The notes: generated by a model not told the origin, from the sequence alone. Numbered from the stretch's first letter, positions 1 through 11,184 are shown. The stretch: DNA of 64,000 bases from Echinarachnius parma (GCA_037951105.1 JBAMJV010009017.1:124001-188000), one strand, 5' to 3'. Made by a program: numbers and translations.

Positions 1-17
1 CAACCTGAAATATTGCC

Positions 18-326
18 AGGCCCCATATTCATGAAACCCCACTTGCTTAGTTCCCTGCTAAGTGAATTTTAACCTGTTGCTTACAGGAACCGGGTGAGCT
101 ATGTACAAAGTCTATAGGGATTTCAGAATCTCGAAGTGAACGGGTTAAATTATACAGTTTACAGTTTATCGAGCAGCAGTTTCATAGTCCCTAACTGGGG
201 TTAGCTGCTGGGCAAGTTGACCCTAGTTAGCAACTAAACGATATTGTGCTTTCTTCTTGGACACATCGGTCCAAAATAGACTTAGCAAGTAACTAAGCTA
301 GCGGGTATTCATGAATATGGGCCCAG
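18..326. mobile_element. MITE, same CAGGGCCCATATTCAT family, second copy
   Basis: Left CAGGCCCCATATTCATGAAA, right TATTCATGAATATGGGCCCA. Longer than the 701-920 copy because it carries an extra piece at about 85-165 related to the repeat at 24345-24450 (GATTTCAGAATCTCGAAG; its reverse complement occurs at 24368). Confidence 0.7.
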
Positions 327-511
327 ATGTTTTACTGACATAGCAGCAACTGAGGAATGCAAGGTGCATTCTATGCAATGAATGTTATGTACAGTAGTCT
401 CCGCCTAATTGGGTAGACTTTTACAAGGGATATTTTACCCCTTGAACAGCTGTACCCGATTCAGTGGTCAAATTTTCCTAAAGAAACAAAAGGAATGTTT
501 CGTCAAATCCT

Positions 512-590
512 ACCCCTTTAACAGGTGTACCCCCTTTAACAGGTGTACCCCCTTTAACAGGTGTACCCCTTTAACAGGTGGACCCCTTCA
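512..590 (+). repeat. 18-bp minisatellite, 4 copies
   Basis: CCCTTTAACAGGTGTACC repeated with small length changes. No spacers, so not CRISPR. Nothing else is recognised in 327-700. Confidence 0.85.
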
Positions 591-700
591 AGGGTATCGC
601 ATTAAGCAGAGACTATAGGTAGGAATGTATGGGTTAAATGAACAGCTTGTCTGAGTAGGTCATCATACAAACAAGATGCATTAATTTTAATGGTAGTGAT

Positions 701-920
701 CAGGGCCCATATTCATAAGACCCTGCTAGCTTAGTTCCATGCTAAGTGTATTTCAAATTATATGTTTTAGTAAGCAACAAACAGTTTTCATAGCCTTAGG
801 GACTTGCTAAGTTAACCCTAGTTAGCACCTATAAGATCATGTGTTCAATTCCGTAATGTGTTCAATGGACTTAGCATGCAACTAATTTAAGCTAGCTGGC
901 TTTTATGAATATGGGCCCTG
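701..920. mobile_element. MITE, CAGGGCCCATATTCAT family, full copy
   Basis: Starts CAGGGCCCATATTCATAAGA and ends ATGAATATGGGCCCTG, with inner TTAGTTCCATGCTAAGTG near the left and GGACTTAGCATGCAAC near the right. CAGG termini suggest hAT-like, but I could not see a clean 8-bp duplication. Confidence 0.8.
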
Positions 921-1790
921 GTCTATTGATCCATGGTCAAACAAGATATATAACAAGATAAATAATGTACATAAGAAACATAACATACTATAAGACAATA
1001 ATATTAATCTTTTCATTTATTGTACACAATATACATAATAAAAAGAACACTTGGTTGTCATTTGAACAATGAATTTTCCACAAAACTTGTATAAACACAT
1101 AAAATAATTGCAATGTCTAAACTTTCCTTTACAATAAATGGGAGGGGAGCTTGTAGACAATGGCTGGTGTTATACTAAATTCTACTAGTGTATGTGAAAT
1201 AAGATACCATGGTTTTGGAAGTAAAGTAAAATATATTAAACATTCACATCTTCTTTATCAAAGGTTTACCTACAAATGGCTTTCCATAACAAGTCCAACC
1301 TAAATTTAAGTTCAACTTAAAATCCTTATGAAACACCTCCCAAGGAGCAAATAGTCATAGTAACTCCTAAAAGGTATGCAACTGCAGTTCAGCTTATTTG
1401 GGCCAAACAACTATTTACCAGCAATATATTGAATACTCTTAAGATTTGGTAGGTTGGTCTGTATACTATTTGCATAAAAGAATATCAAAAGCGATTCATA
1501 AAGCACATTAAGTGTCATTCAATGTCATGCAAACAAATATCTCAATAAATCCCATGAAGTTGTCACTTTGTTTTCTTTTTTTTGTTGAATACTTGGTTCT
1601 TAGTATAATGGTTCTTCCCAATATTCGTAAAGAACTTATAATGAAAAATGTTCATGTTGACAATATGAAACGATAGTCACAAGGAGCTCTCTGCTAGTAG
1701 TAGGAATTAAACAATGGATTATATAATTTCAATCATAACTATCATTGAATGCATTTCAAAGTTACATGTTATTTGGGATAACTACATATA
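921..1790. other. AT-rich spacer, only a transposon fragment seen
   Basis: The only structure is at 1270-1345, where GGCTTTCCATAACAAGTCCA and CTTATGAAACACCTCCC match the right end of the 41412-41711 MITE. No coding signal. Confidence 0.5.
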
Positions 1791-1791
1791 T

Positions 1792-2042
1792 GTGACCGGC
1801 TATAGCAAAACCCAGCACTTGTCGGTAATTCATGTTTTGAAGAAATTGGCATTTTAAGTTCACACAATTTGTGTAAAGGACCTATGATTGTAAACTTAAA
1901 ACAATCATATCTTTGCCAATTATTGACCAATTAGTTGGAACAAAGGATCAAATGAAAGCTTGTGATGAAGCATTTGTAAGGGTATGAAAATCTACATTTT
2001 GATTTTTACCGACAAGTGCCGGGTTTTGCTATAGCCGGTCAC
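1792..2042. mobile_element. MITE, GTGACCGGCTATAGCAAAAC family, copy 1
   Basis: Inverted ends GTGACCGGCTATAGCAAAAC and GTTTTGCTATAGCCGGTCAC, followed inward by CAGCACTTGTCGGTAA and its complement. Flanked on both sides by ATATA. Confidence 0.85.
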
Positions 2043-2408
2043 ATATAACAGCCATGCAAGAAAATCTTCAACCTTTATTCATGTGTAACAAAAATAGAAC
2101 AGAATGAATCAAGGCTTGGAAAATGACTCCCAACGTAATTCCATTGCGTGATTTGAAAAATGCCATAACAAAATGTTGTCTCCCTTCAAATTACATAAAT
2201 GTGCTTATGCCAATGAATTACCTTTAACCATTTACACGCTGCTTTTAATTCAGCCACTATATTACGGAGCATTTTGAGCACCACATTTCAACAGACACAA
2301 TTAATGCACACAGCAGATAGCCATGAACAAGTCAATTAAATGACAAGGTTCCATCTTAATCTTAAATCAAACAGGCACATCGCAAAGAGTATTTGAATAG
2401 TTAACACT

Positions 2409-2550
2409 TGGGCCCTGTTTCATAAAACTTTTGCAATTTTAAGTGTCCAATTATTGCAACTACCATGGCAACAGCTAAAATGCTTGATGCTGATTAGCTG
2501 TTGACCTACAAGTTACAATAATTGGACACTTGCAACAATTGGAAAAGTCC
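2409..2550. mobile_element. MITE, GGGCCCTGTTTCATAAAA family, copy 1
   Basis: GGGCCCTGTTTCATAAAACT start; inner CTACCATGGCAACAGC and TTGATGCTGATTAGCTGTTG; AATTGGACACTTGCAACA mirrors AAGTGTCCAATTATTGCA. The right end is lost. Confidence 0.65.
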
Positions 2551-2579
2551 AATTATTGTAACTACTGTTGCAATGACTA

Positions 2580-2831
2580 TACAGAGAACCCTCTTTATAA
2601 CGAGCTCTGTAATAACGAGTCACCCGAGATAGCAAGGTTCAGATTCTATTTATTGTATCATTTTTAAACCCTGATAATAATAATAATAATAATATAGGAT
2701 ATTTATATTGCGCAATATCCACCTAATATAAGGTGCTCAAAGCGCTTATTATTATCCCTGATACATCAAGATATTATAACAAGGTAAATTGAATGGACCC
2801 AAGGTGCTGGTTATGATGAGGTTTCACTGTA
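2580..2831. mobile_element. Mariner-type MITE (CTCGTTATAACGAG family) with nested SINE/LINE tail piece
   Basis: TA-flanked ends TACAGAGAACCCTCTTTATA and GATGAGGTTTCACTGTA. At 2672-2760 an AAT repeat plus GATATTTATATTGCGCA and GTGCTCAAAGCGCTT, a common retroelement tail, is inserted in it. Other copies: 26328-26506, 30270-30413, 40130-40267. Confidence 0.7.
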
Positions 2832-3186
2832 ATATAACTTATTGTTTGGCTTTTTGCAAAGGACAATTAGTGGACAGTTAAAACAATTAGACAAGTTTTT
2901 ATGGAACAGATCCAATATATGGTCCTGATATTTCATGGCTTCCGACACATCTCATAATAAGCACATAATATGATCTAATGTAGATCAAAAGAACGAGATA
3001 TCACATAAAACTGATTGCACATCAATAGCCACTTGCCACAAGGGTGTCCCTTGATAGACAAGGCTTCTGCTACCAAACCCAGGTAGCAAACGATGCAGGA
3101 CTATTTCTGTACTGTTTCCAATGCTGCTATTCAGCTTCGAAACTCTTGGTTCCTTCAAGCAATCATGTCCATGGTACTGATAGAGT

Positions 3187-3593
3187 CACAGGGAACCACC
3201 ACACACAAATAATATTCTTATCAATGAAATGTTATAGTTTTAGTAGTCCATTCCACCAACAAGTTCAGAAAAATTATATAATTTGAAAACCCATCGAGAT
3301 ACTATAGTAGTTGTTCATGGGTCTGCAGATGAAGTCTAGTCCATTGTCTAGGACGTATGCTTTTACCATGCTATTGACTCCAAACGTATGCGGGTATAGA
3401 ATTGGCGCACTCGCAAATAAAACGTTTGGCGCTTACAGAACCATCAGCCCTATTAGTTCCGTGAGTTTTGGTTATTATTTGCATTTGTTATGAATAACAC
3501 AACCCTTTGCAAAGTGACAAACATCTATTTGATGTTAAACAACGGTACCAAAACATAAGCCTGTGCTGTTCTTTGCGTGTTGATCCCATTTAA
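3187..3593. mobile_element. TTAA-type MITE, family D, copy 1
   Basis: AGGGAACCACCACACACAAA on the left and GTTCTTTGCGTGTTGATCCC then ATTTAA on the right. Matches 38304-38752 through AATAATATTCTTAT, TCCATTCCACCAACAAGTTC, GGCGCACTCGCAAAT and AACGGTACCAAAACATA. Left TTAA is worn. Confidence 0.8.
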
Positions 3594-4247
3594 TGTGACT
3601 GAAATCCATCCTTATAGAGTTCACTACCTTTCATATCCGGGTCTGGAGCTGGATGTGGATGAGACTAACCTTCCTTTTCATCAGTCTGTGATAAACAACA
3701 AAACAAAGACAAAGGGCCAATTAAGACATTTTCTTTATAGCTCTTTTTTCTTCTCTACATGTTTTGTTTGCTTGTTATATCTTGTTATAAATATCACTTT
3801 AATTGCTAAGTTTCACATCTGAACCTTCTACTTTACAACTAAGGGGGGAGGGGGGTACTCAAATACCACAAGCTCAAACAACTAAGTATTAATAGTTATT
3901 TGAAGAGACACTTCTTTTTCCTGTGAGCTATCTCAGAGTTTATCTATAACCAATATAAACCACTCAAATATTTTGTTTTCCCCATTAAGGTTACAAACAA
4001 AATTCCTTTATATAGCCTCAACTATTAGGGCTCAAGACAAACCCTGAGAAATCAGAGCACTACGCAATTTGCCCAGATATTTTGTGTTCAATTTACTCCT
4101 CTGTAACATTTTCAAATCTTACGCAATTTGAAAAATGGCTCCTTTAACCCCAATTTGGCTCCCTAGGAAAGAGCCTGGGAGGACCTGGCTGGCTACCTAA
4201 AGACTAAGTGAAGGGAGAACCCTGAATGTATATCAATTACCTCATGT
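3594..4247. other. ZMAT2 3' side, AT-rich spacer
   Basis: Holds the presumed ZMAT2 3' UTR. The only AATAAA I see in sense overlaps the stop codon at 4248, so the true poly(A) site is not located. Nothing else is recognised. Confidence 0.4.
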
Positions 4248-6587
4248 TTATTTCTTCTTGCTAGTGCCAAACCCTGCAAAGCCCATCATAGCAGCCATAT
4301 CAGGATCCATTCCTCCATCTCCATCGCCGTCATCGGCTCGTCGCTTCCTCTCTTTCCTCTTCTCCTTTCGGTAGGCTTTCTGCTTATCCTCCTATCAGTC
4401 AACAACATAAACATTTTAATTACATTTTATTCATGTTCTTCCTATTCTTCATGTGTTTTCACCCTATACAGTTCATTCAAACAAGCTTTTATCACTATGG
4501 TCAGCTCTTCGCTTCCTGGTTTTCTTCTTCTCCTTTCAATACGTTTTCTGTTTCTCCTTCTATCAGTCAACAGCAGAAAAAGACAAAATGTTGTTTATTT
4601 GCATAACTCTGTATGCTAGTTCCTTTTTTTACAAAGCTCCCATCCTATACAAAACATTTAAACGATGGTGATGTCATCACCATCGTCAACTCTTTGCTTC
4701 TAGTCTTTTCTCTTCTCCTTTGGTTGGGCTTTGTGTTTCTCTATGCTGTCAAAACATTGAAATGTTAAATCACATTTTCAAATAGTGTCAATATTTTCTA
4801 CATTTTTGTTCCAATGCCACATATGAATGGGCAAAGTCCTAACCCGGGGCATCGTTTTTTGGACACAGACTAAACATTTAACTCTTACACTACAGACCTG
4901 TTTTTTTAGATCAAGCACTCATGCAAGCTGTATAAAAGCAATCTGAATTTGGTCATACAAAATTATCTGACTTAAGTTGAGTTTTCTGCAAGACTTAATG
5001 AAAATCTAGATTGATAGTGCAATATTAATGTTGCACTATTATTATTTTTTATTATTTTTATTTTCATTTTATTTCACCAGGGAACCGTAACTCAGCCAAT
5101 GACTGTTTTTCAGACGGTCCCTGAAATAAAAAAAAAACAATACATCAAAAGAACAAAATATTAAATACAGTATTTACAAATTACAAATATAAGAAAACAA
5201 CATATTTTACACAATTTAGTCTAACAAAAGTTATTAACATTACCTCTTCCTTCATATCTTGCATCCTTGCTTCAAAATCGTAGTCCTTCTTCTTTTCTTC
5301 CACCTTCTTCTTGTTCAGCTCGAATCTCTTCTTCACCTGGTCTAACGATGACCTCTCCACCTTCATCGACATCCCAAGATTTCTTTGATCTGTGCAAAGT
5401 ATTGTACAATTAGGAACCCTTCTCATAAGACTTTTCTAATTGTTGTAAGTGTCCAATTGTTGCAACTACCATGGCAACAGCTAAAATGCTTGATGCTGAT
5501 TGGCTGTTGCTATAGTAATCACAATAATTGGACACTTACAACGGTTGGTAAAAGTTTAATGAAACGGGCCCTGCATTTCATTCCATAGAATTACATGAAA
5601 TTAAATATGTTTGAAGCTATAAATAGAATTAGTCAAATTTGTTACATAATTAAATATTTAAACTGGCTTTCACTCCTATGGGGCCCCATAGGAGTGAAAG
5701 CTTTTAGACTGGGGGCCATTCACAAAGATACAAAAACAATAAATTAACTTGCATTCAGACATATGGTTAGTTGTTCTCCGTATCTACATTCCAAGGGAAA
5801 TAACACTTCCACAAAACATAGAAATACTGTCCACAAACCACTAGTTCATAAAGACAAACTGTCCATTGAGATATTTTGTTTATTCTTGAAAAACAAACTA
5901 GTAATAATTTGCCCATCTTTCATCTTATAAATTATGAATCAGATAATTCTGCTAACATGATTTTGAAGATAGAATCTGTCTCACTATCACAGTGACAATG
6001 GGACATAAAGTGTAATACTAATATCCTCATTTGACTTTCCATACCAAAGTAAAGAGTGTTATGTTTCATGCTAGATTAATCAATTATCTTAGAAAGTACT
6101 TTTAGATAATCAGATAAAACTGGTACTTACGTTTCTTGCCATTAATGTGATCAAGGAAGTTGATGGAGTCCTTGACGACACAGTCACACACATCACAGTA
6201 GTACCCGCCCATCTGCGAAGCTGGCGTAGTCTTGGTGATGACCTGAGTTTTGCCCAGCTTGGAGTCGAGGTCAACCTTGTACTCTCTCTGCTTCAACAGT
6301 TCTCTCTTCACGGCTGGCTCTCTTCTCCTCCTCTCTGAAAAGACAATAAATTCACACATAAGTAATGCATATATATACATGTACATTGTTGCTTTCTAGA
6401 TAAAATCATGAACATACATCATTATCATTAGGATTGTTTCAATTACCATAATTCCTGCTTCAAGATTTTTATTTAAAAAGTGCTTTTGTTACACCCTCTC
6501 TGAAAAGGCAACAAGTTCAACCATTTACTAAACCATATTCCAATTTGATAGCCTGTATTATGACTTTCATCACCTACACCACCATCT

Positions 6588-6628
<41 letters not shown>

Positions 6629-6633
6629 GATGA

Positions 6634-6686
<53 letters not shown>

Positions 6687-9041
6687 CCATCATCATCCTC
6701 ATCCTCATCATCATCTTTGGCAATCACCTACCTTTTTCCTCCTGTGCCTCCAGCTCCTGATCCAGCCTTTCCTTGGCGAGCTTCTCGTATTCATCTCGGT
6801 CCCACTTTCTTCTATGGTCATCAGGAGCAGGACGCTGATATCAAGAAAAACAAAGAAAAGAATGAAGTTTTTAGAAATCCATGAGAGCACATTTTCACAC
6901 ACACTGTGTCAGTTAACCTAACCAGACGCCGTGCGTAACCTGACATACTCGCATTAAAAAAAACCTTGATTCTTACTGTTAGGATGATACAAAATCCCCC
7001 ATAATGAACAAATGAATATATGGGTTTTTACTTACCTAATTTCAAGTAGACAGTTTTCCACCTCGAAAATACATGATTTGATTAATAAATACCCAAATTT
7101 CGCAAAATAACCCATAATTTGGACCGACCGGAAAAGACAATCGTGCGAGCGCGATCCGCGACCAGGACACTATAGCAGCGCGATTTGTCGCTTTGCGGGA
7201 AATACACAGCGAATAGGCGATGCTGGCGAGAAGCCCGCACGCATTACTCTGCACACGCGAGCGAGCGATACGAACATAATGAGTTGTGTAGCGATGCGCG
7301 CGCAGCACTAAATTGAATTCTGGGAATGACATGAACGCCGATCCTCTTCCGTTCGCGATCACTTTGTTTTTCAGAATTTTTTTAAACGTTGATCGCTGCA
7401 CAAATCCACCATTTTGGGTAAGTTATTCTTCGTTTTAGTTGTTAACATTTGGAGGGTCATAAGAAAAGTAGAACTAGTTACTTATGAGTTTTTAAAAATC
7501 TAACTTTTTTGTTGATAAATACGACTTTTGACCTTGTCGCACCTTAACTTCAAGCTTTTTCAATAAGAGTCGTTACAGCGCTGATTACAGTTATGTGTCA
7601 GTGTGATAATGGTGATGTAGACATTATCTGTCCTAGAGATTTTTAGTATGGCTAATTATATAGCATTAATTAAAACACTCGGTCATGGCAGACGCTAGAT
7701 CGACAAATCTATCGCTTTCATGGCCTTTTTGACATTATTATTGTTATTTTCACTGTCGGCATTCTAGCGATAGACGCGACCGATACGCGGTGCCTTAAGA
7801 GGCAAGAACACCGTAAGTCCGCAGTAAAAGTTACTTACGGAATAACATTTTTGTTGGGACATAAAACACCACATTCTCACACTTTGAGCGACATTTGTAG
7901 CCCTATCAATACATTTAGGGCTGATATAATACTTTAACTCACCGATATCGTGTGTCGCTATACATGTCATTCTATAATTACGGCGAATTGTGAGATTTTC
8001 CACAATTTTCCATGCCTCTTCTTCGGTCTTTCGCGGTACTTTTTGTTCAAACTGCAAAAAAAAAATATATAACGTGCATCCGTATGCGCGAACACTTTTT
8101 CAGAAACTTACGCAGCTAGGTACGGTACAGCGCGCGCGCCGCAAAGCTGCTATACAGAACTTGGGCGCGCCAAGTTATAGCAGCTTTGCGGCGCGCGCGC
8201 TGTACCGTACCTAGCTGCGTAAGTTTCTGAAAAAGTGTTCGCGCATACGGATGCACGTTATATATTTTTTTTTTGCAGTTTGAACAAAAAGTACCGCGAA
8301 AGACCGAAGAAGAGGCATGGAAAATTGTGGAAAATCTCACAATTCGCCGTAATTATAGAATGACATGTATAGCGACACACGATATCGGTGAGTTAAAGTA
8401 TTATATCAGCCCTAAATGTATTGATAGGGCTACAAATGTCGCTCAAAGTGTGAGAATGTGGTGTTTTATGTCCCAACAAAAATGTTATTCCGTAAGTAAC
8501 TTTTACTGCGGACTTACGGTGTTCTTGCCTCTTAAGGCACCGCGTATCGGTCGCGTCTATCGCTAGAATGCCGACAGTGAAAATAACAATAATAATGTCA
8601 AAAAGGCCATGAAAGCGATAGATTTGTCGATCTAGGCAGACGCACAACACAAAATCTTCCAGACAAAATAATGTTGAGCAATTTTGACAACTTTACTAAT
8701 TTTCAATCATGTTTTGACAAACAAAGGCCATTCCCTTCTCAATTCGAAGTAATAGACTAGCATGGCAAGTAGTATTGCATTATAATTAAATTGGTCGTTC
8801 AGAGTGATGCTCAAATTGAGCGTTTCGGTGCCGAGAGGAGCCAGAAAATCCCAATTGAAAACAACCTGTGAGACCAATAACGCGAATCTGTAGGAGTGGG
8901 ACTGTAGTGTAATCAAAGAGATCTGCAGGGTGGAAAAGTATCTAAGAAAAACACGTTTAGGAACTCTAGGTCACGCTACTTGTAACATTCATTAGTATGT
9001 ATACTTACAGAAGAACTTGTTCCAGGAATGTTCATCGCCAT
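4248..9041 (-). CDS. ZMAT2: ZMAT2 (Snu23), zinc finger matrin-type protein 2, complete, 5 coding exons
   Basis: Component of the spliceosomal pre-B/B complex (Snu23 in yeast), nuclear. Exons on the minus strand: 9041-9009, 6834-6732, 6334-6131, 5389-5244, 4391-4248; total 630 nt, 209 aa, phases close and all introns are GT-AG. Exon 1 encodes [11 protein letters not shown]; exon 2 has the conserved [13 protein letters not shown] block; exon 3 carries the single U1-type C2H2 finger ([12 protein letters not shown] then FLDHINGKK); exon 4 has [14 protein letters not shown], the most conserved family motif; exon 5 ends [13 protein letters not shown]. Human ZMAT2 is about 199 aa, so length fits. 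Intron 1 holds a large palindromic insertion, intron 2 a CAT microsatellite. It is divergent from SLX4. The start was chosen because it is the first ATG, is directly spliced in phase 0 to exon 2, and lies about 100 bp from an NRF1-type site. Confidence 0.97.
4494..4765 (-). repeat. Two decayed tandem copies of the ZMAT2 last-exon acceptor region
   Basis: The true exon 5 5' part (4325-4425) recurs at 4494-4592 and 4676-4765. On the minus strand copy 2 keeps the GTTGACTGATAG acceptor and reads KEKQKTY, stop, [12 protein letters not shown]; copy 3 reads [13 protein letters not shown], stop, KQRVDDGDD. The parent reads [21 protein letters not shown]. Both copies carry stops in frame and lie in intron 4. 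Confidence 0.8.
5412..5573. mobile_element. MITE, same family, copy 2 in ZMAT2 intron 3
   Basis: Shares AAGTGTCCAATTGTTGCAAC, CATGGCAACAGCTAAAATGC and TTGATGCTGATTGGCTGTTG with copy 1. Right end GTTTAATGAAACGGGCCCTG is intact. Lies 20 bp from the exon 4 acceptor. Confidence 0.75.
6486..6525 (-). repeat. Short decayed copy of the ZMAT2 exon 3 acceptor
   Basis: The stretch containing CCCTCTCTGAAAAGGCAACA resembles the plus-strand sequence over the exon 3 acceptor at 6325-6350 (CCTCTCTGAAAAGACAATAA). About 160 bp apart, consistent with a small tandem duplication. Confidence 0.5.
6589..6713. repeat. CAT/ATG trinucleotide microsatellite, ZMAT2 intron 2
   Basis: About 40 near-perfect ATC units interrupted once by ATGATGAC. 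Apparent poly-His, poly-Ser, poly-Asp and poly-Met reading frames across it are products of the repeat. Confidence 0.95.
7042..7401 (-). other. CpG-rich open stretch in ZMAT2 intron 1, 119 codons, unrecognised
   Basis: Open on the minus strand from [13 protein letters not shown] to the stop after GGKLST, with several GCGCGC and CGCTCG runs unlike the AT-rich flanks. A GTAAGT lies just past the stop. The peptide shows no family motif I know. It could be part of another CpG-rich transposon, a cryptic exon or chance. Base composition is the only positive signal. Confidence 0.2.
7695..8635. mobile_element. 941-bp near-perfect palindromic (foldback) element with 7-bp target duplication, in ZMAT2 intron 1
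   Basis: Left arm 7695-8154 and right arm 8176-8635 are reverse complements over 460 bp each, with no indel and no mismatch that I could find. The centre is a small asymmetric stretch (CAGA) plus an inner 6-bp stem ACTTGG/CCAAGT. GCAGACG flanks it at 7688-7694 and 8636-8642, which marks an insertion rather than a local rearrangement. Termini read CTAGATCGACAAATC. The arms are rich in CpG compared with the surrounding intron. Each arm holds an exon-like block with splice signals. No transposase is encoded, so it is non-autonomous; the superfamily is not recognised (TSD could be read as 7 or 8 bp). Confidence 0.88.
8279..8387 (+). other. Exon-like block in right arm of the palindrome (mirrored at 7943-8051 on minus)
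   Basis: A 9-T tract ending in GCAG precedes 8279 and GGTGAGT follows at 8387, so the block has a strong acceptor and donor. It is open in one frame for 36 codons, beginning [18 protein letters not shown] and ending CIATHDI, with one base left over (phase 1). The mirror copy at 7943-8051 reads in the sense of ZMAT2 transcription. I do not recognise the peptide. It may be a captured host exon or a transposase exon of the parent element. Confidence 0.55.
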
Positions 9042-10320
9042 TTTGAACAAATATCACAATTAAATAAGCAAAAGAGACGGTTCGGTTGTCTTCCACGCAC
9101 GAAGAAAATAACAATCAATCACAACACAAGAAAAGTCCACAGCGCATGCGCATTAGCAGAGTCAACATTCACAATTTCAAGGGAGAATTCAAACTCGGCA
9201 GTTGGCTGAATTTACAATGATTTAAGAGAAGTCTGAAGAATTCAGTGCAATGATTTTGTTCCAGAATTCATGTAGTAGGTATAAAACTATTGTATAATTA
9301 TTGATATCTAAAGTAGTTCATTATCAACCAAACTAGTCCGTGTTTAATTTGTGATCATTGATAGTTCAGTCCCACCTACTGTAAGTTGTGTTGGTAATTA
9401 TTCAATTGTTTAGTTTTAGTTTTACTTTTAGAATTTAGTTACATTTTTCTTCTTCTTCTCCTTCTTCTTCCGGAAATCATGTACTATTTCACACACCTCT
9501 GGCATTTCAAAACTAAAAGGCATATTTTGATGAAATTTTCCTTAAATAATGATTTAATTATGCTGATCAACATGTGTTGTGACTTGTGAGTTGTGCATGT
9601 GACACAAATTAATCATGTTAATCCGATGTCATGAATGATGTGATGTCGATGAGATTGAGAGGAACTCACAAATAAATAAATAAAATTGATATTATCGACA
9701 TCCCATGCGACAGTCGAAGACCCTTCACTTACAATCATATGCTTTTATGTTTTCTGATCGTTTTGTAAATTCACTATTCATTTTGTATCATACATTGTAC
9801 TTTATTTTGAAATGCCGAATAAATAATAATAATAATAATATCATACCAAGGCAAGGCCCGGGTTTGTGATCATTATTGAATGTGATTGATGGAATGATGG
9901 ATTACCAATACTCGAGACAATACTCAATCCTCAATAATATTACTCGTAAATTTATTATTGGTTTTTCTATTTAATTATCGAAATAAAAGTAGAAGTAGTA
10001 GAATAATTATATTTCAACAATGAGAATATATGACGTCAAGTTAGATGATTTTTTTAGTAAATGTAATCATTTTAATTAACATTATAATTATTCTTCTAAT
10101 AACTTTTATCATTGTTATCAATCATCAGGTATATATATACATTTTGTAGGAGTCTGATAGAACTAAAAATAATAAACAGTAATAAGTATATGACAATAAT
10201 TATGATGATGAAAATGAAACTAATTAGTAATGGACATGAATTTTAGTCGAAATATAATAATTGTACATTTATTTAAATATGAAATATAATAAATGTGTCA
10301 GTAAATTGGTGTTTTGTGTG
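8643..10320. other. ZMAT2 intron 1 remainder, promoter and AT-rich spacer
   Basis: Apart from ZMAT2 exon 1 and the NRF1 site, I see a CTT-rich run at 9450-9470 and a possible LINE 3' end at 9780-9842 (AAATGCCGAATAAATAATAA with an AAT tail). No genes. Confidence 0.5.
9142..9151. promoter_or_regulatory. NRF1-type palindromic site upstream of ZMAT2
   Basis: Perfect GCGCATGCGC about 100 bp upstream of the ZMAT2 start codon, in an otherwise AT-rich stretch. NRF1 sites of this form are typical of TATA-less housekeeping promoters; use here is inferred from position. Confidence 0.6.
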
Positions 10321-10375
10321 AAACATTAAAGAAATATAATATTTATTGGATATTGACGAAACATAATGTATCTTC

Positions 10376-10530
10376 TTTTTCCTTTTTCTTTTTCTTTTTC
10401 TTTTTCTTCTTCTTCTTCTTCTTCTTCTTCTTCTTCTTCTTCTTCTTCTTCTTCTTCTTCGTCTTCGTCTTCGTCTTCGTCTTCGTCTTCGTCTTCAATC
10501 TTCTTCTTCTTCTTTCCTCTTCTATCTTCT
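10376..10530. repeat. TTC/TCTTCG microsatellite
   Basis: TTTTTC, then a long TTC run, then CTTCGT units. All long apparent reading frames here (poly-Phe, poly-Ser, poly-Glu, poly-Lys) come from the repeat. Confidence 0.95.
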
Positions 10531-10849
10531 TCAATCTTCTCTTCCTCCTCCTCCCAGACCTCCCTCTTCCTTCTCCTTCTGTTTGCATACTGTCTATGCC
10601 ACACAGTGCACAACACATTGAATACAGTGGCACATATACAAAAGCAGCTTACAAGCAGTGTAGTTCAAGAGAGACCTGGATATACTGTGACTTGAAAGCT
10701 GAAACTATAATCGATGATATGCCCACCCACTTGAACCCTGTCCTTGATCAATTTAATTACTTGACAGTTTTAAGAGCCTGTGTACCTAATCCATCATTAT
10801 TGTTTTTAATGCAAATGGGGTGCTGACAGAGAATTCACTGCTTTAGGAA

Positions 10850-10966
10850 TATTGTGCTGAAAAGAATTAAAAGTATAATGACAAAAATTCATTGTTTTCT
10901 TCAATACAACATAGACTAGAGCATGAGGGATGAACACACTCAACTTGCTATGGCCAAAGATCCTAC
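10850..10966 (+). repeat. Older diverged copy of the SLX4 exon 1 acceptor and start
   Basis: Shares with 13740-13835 GAAAAGAATTAAA, TTTCTTCAAT, CATAGACTAGAGCA and GGATGAACA, then diverges. The position matching the ATG is changed. Suggests an older duplication 2.9 kb upstream. Confidence 0.7.
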
Positions 10967-11184
10967 ATACATAAGATGATCAACTCTCGGTCAAAAAGTG
11001 AAACGCTAACGCGCGGAATTGTGGGAGTTTGAAGGAGTGCGCCAACTAGCGGTTGGCAACTAAAGTTCCCGATTTGATCTGGACTACAAGTTGGGATGTA
11101 CTTGTATTATTGTACAGTATAGTAGCCTAGTAGTCAAACAAGTAATTCACTGTAATTGTCAAGTATTCAGCTTATTTTCATATT

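Noticed and set aside
512-590. CRISPR-like repeat array
   Set aside because: Direct 18-bp units with no spacers in an animal genome; an ordinary minisatellite.
6473-6884. Poly-Asp, poly-His, poly-Ser and poly-Ile reading frames
   Set aside because: All are frames of the CAT microsatellite; only the 6732-6834 exon of ZMAT2 is real here.
8116-8340. Separate 74-codon genes on each strand of the palindrome
   Set aside because: They are mirror images of each other forced by the palindrome and lack gene features; only the splice-bounded block is worth noting.
10314-10826. 170-codon frame with a long poly-Phe run and its antisense counterparts
   Set aside because: Created by the TTC repeat; nothing gene-like on either side.
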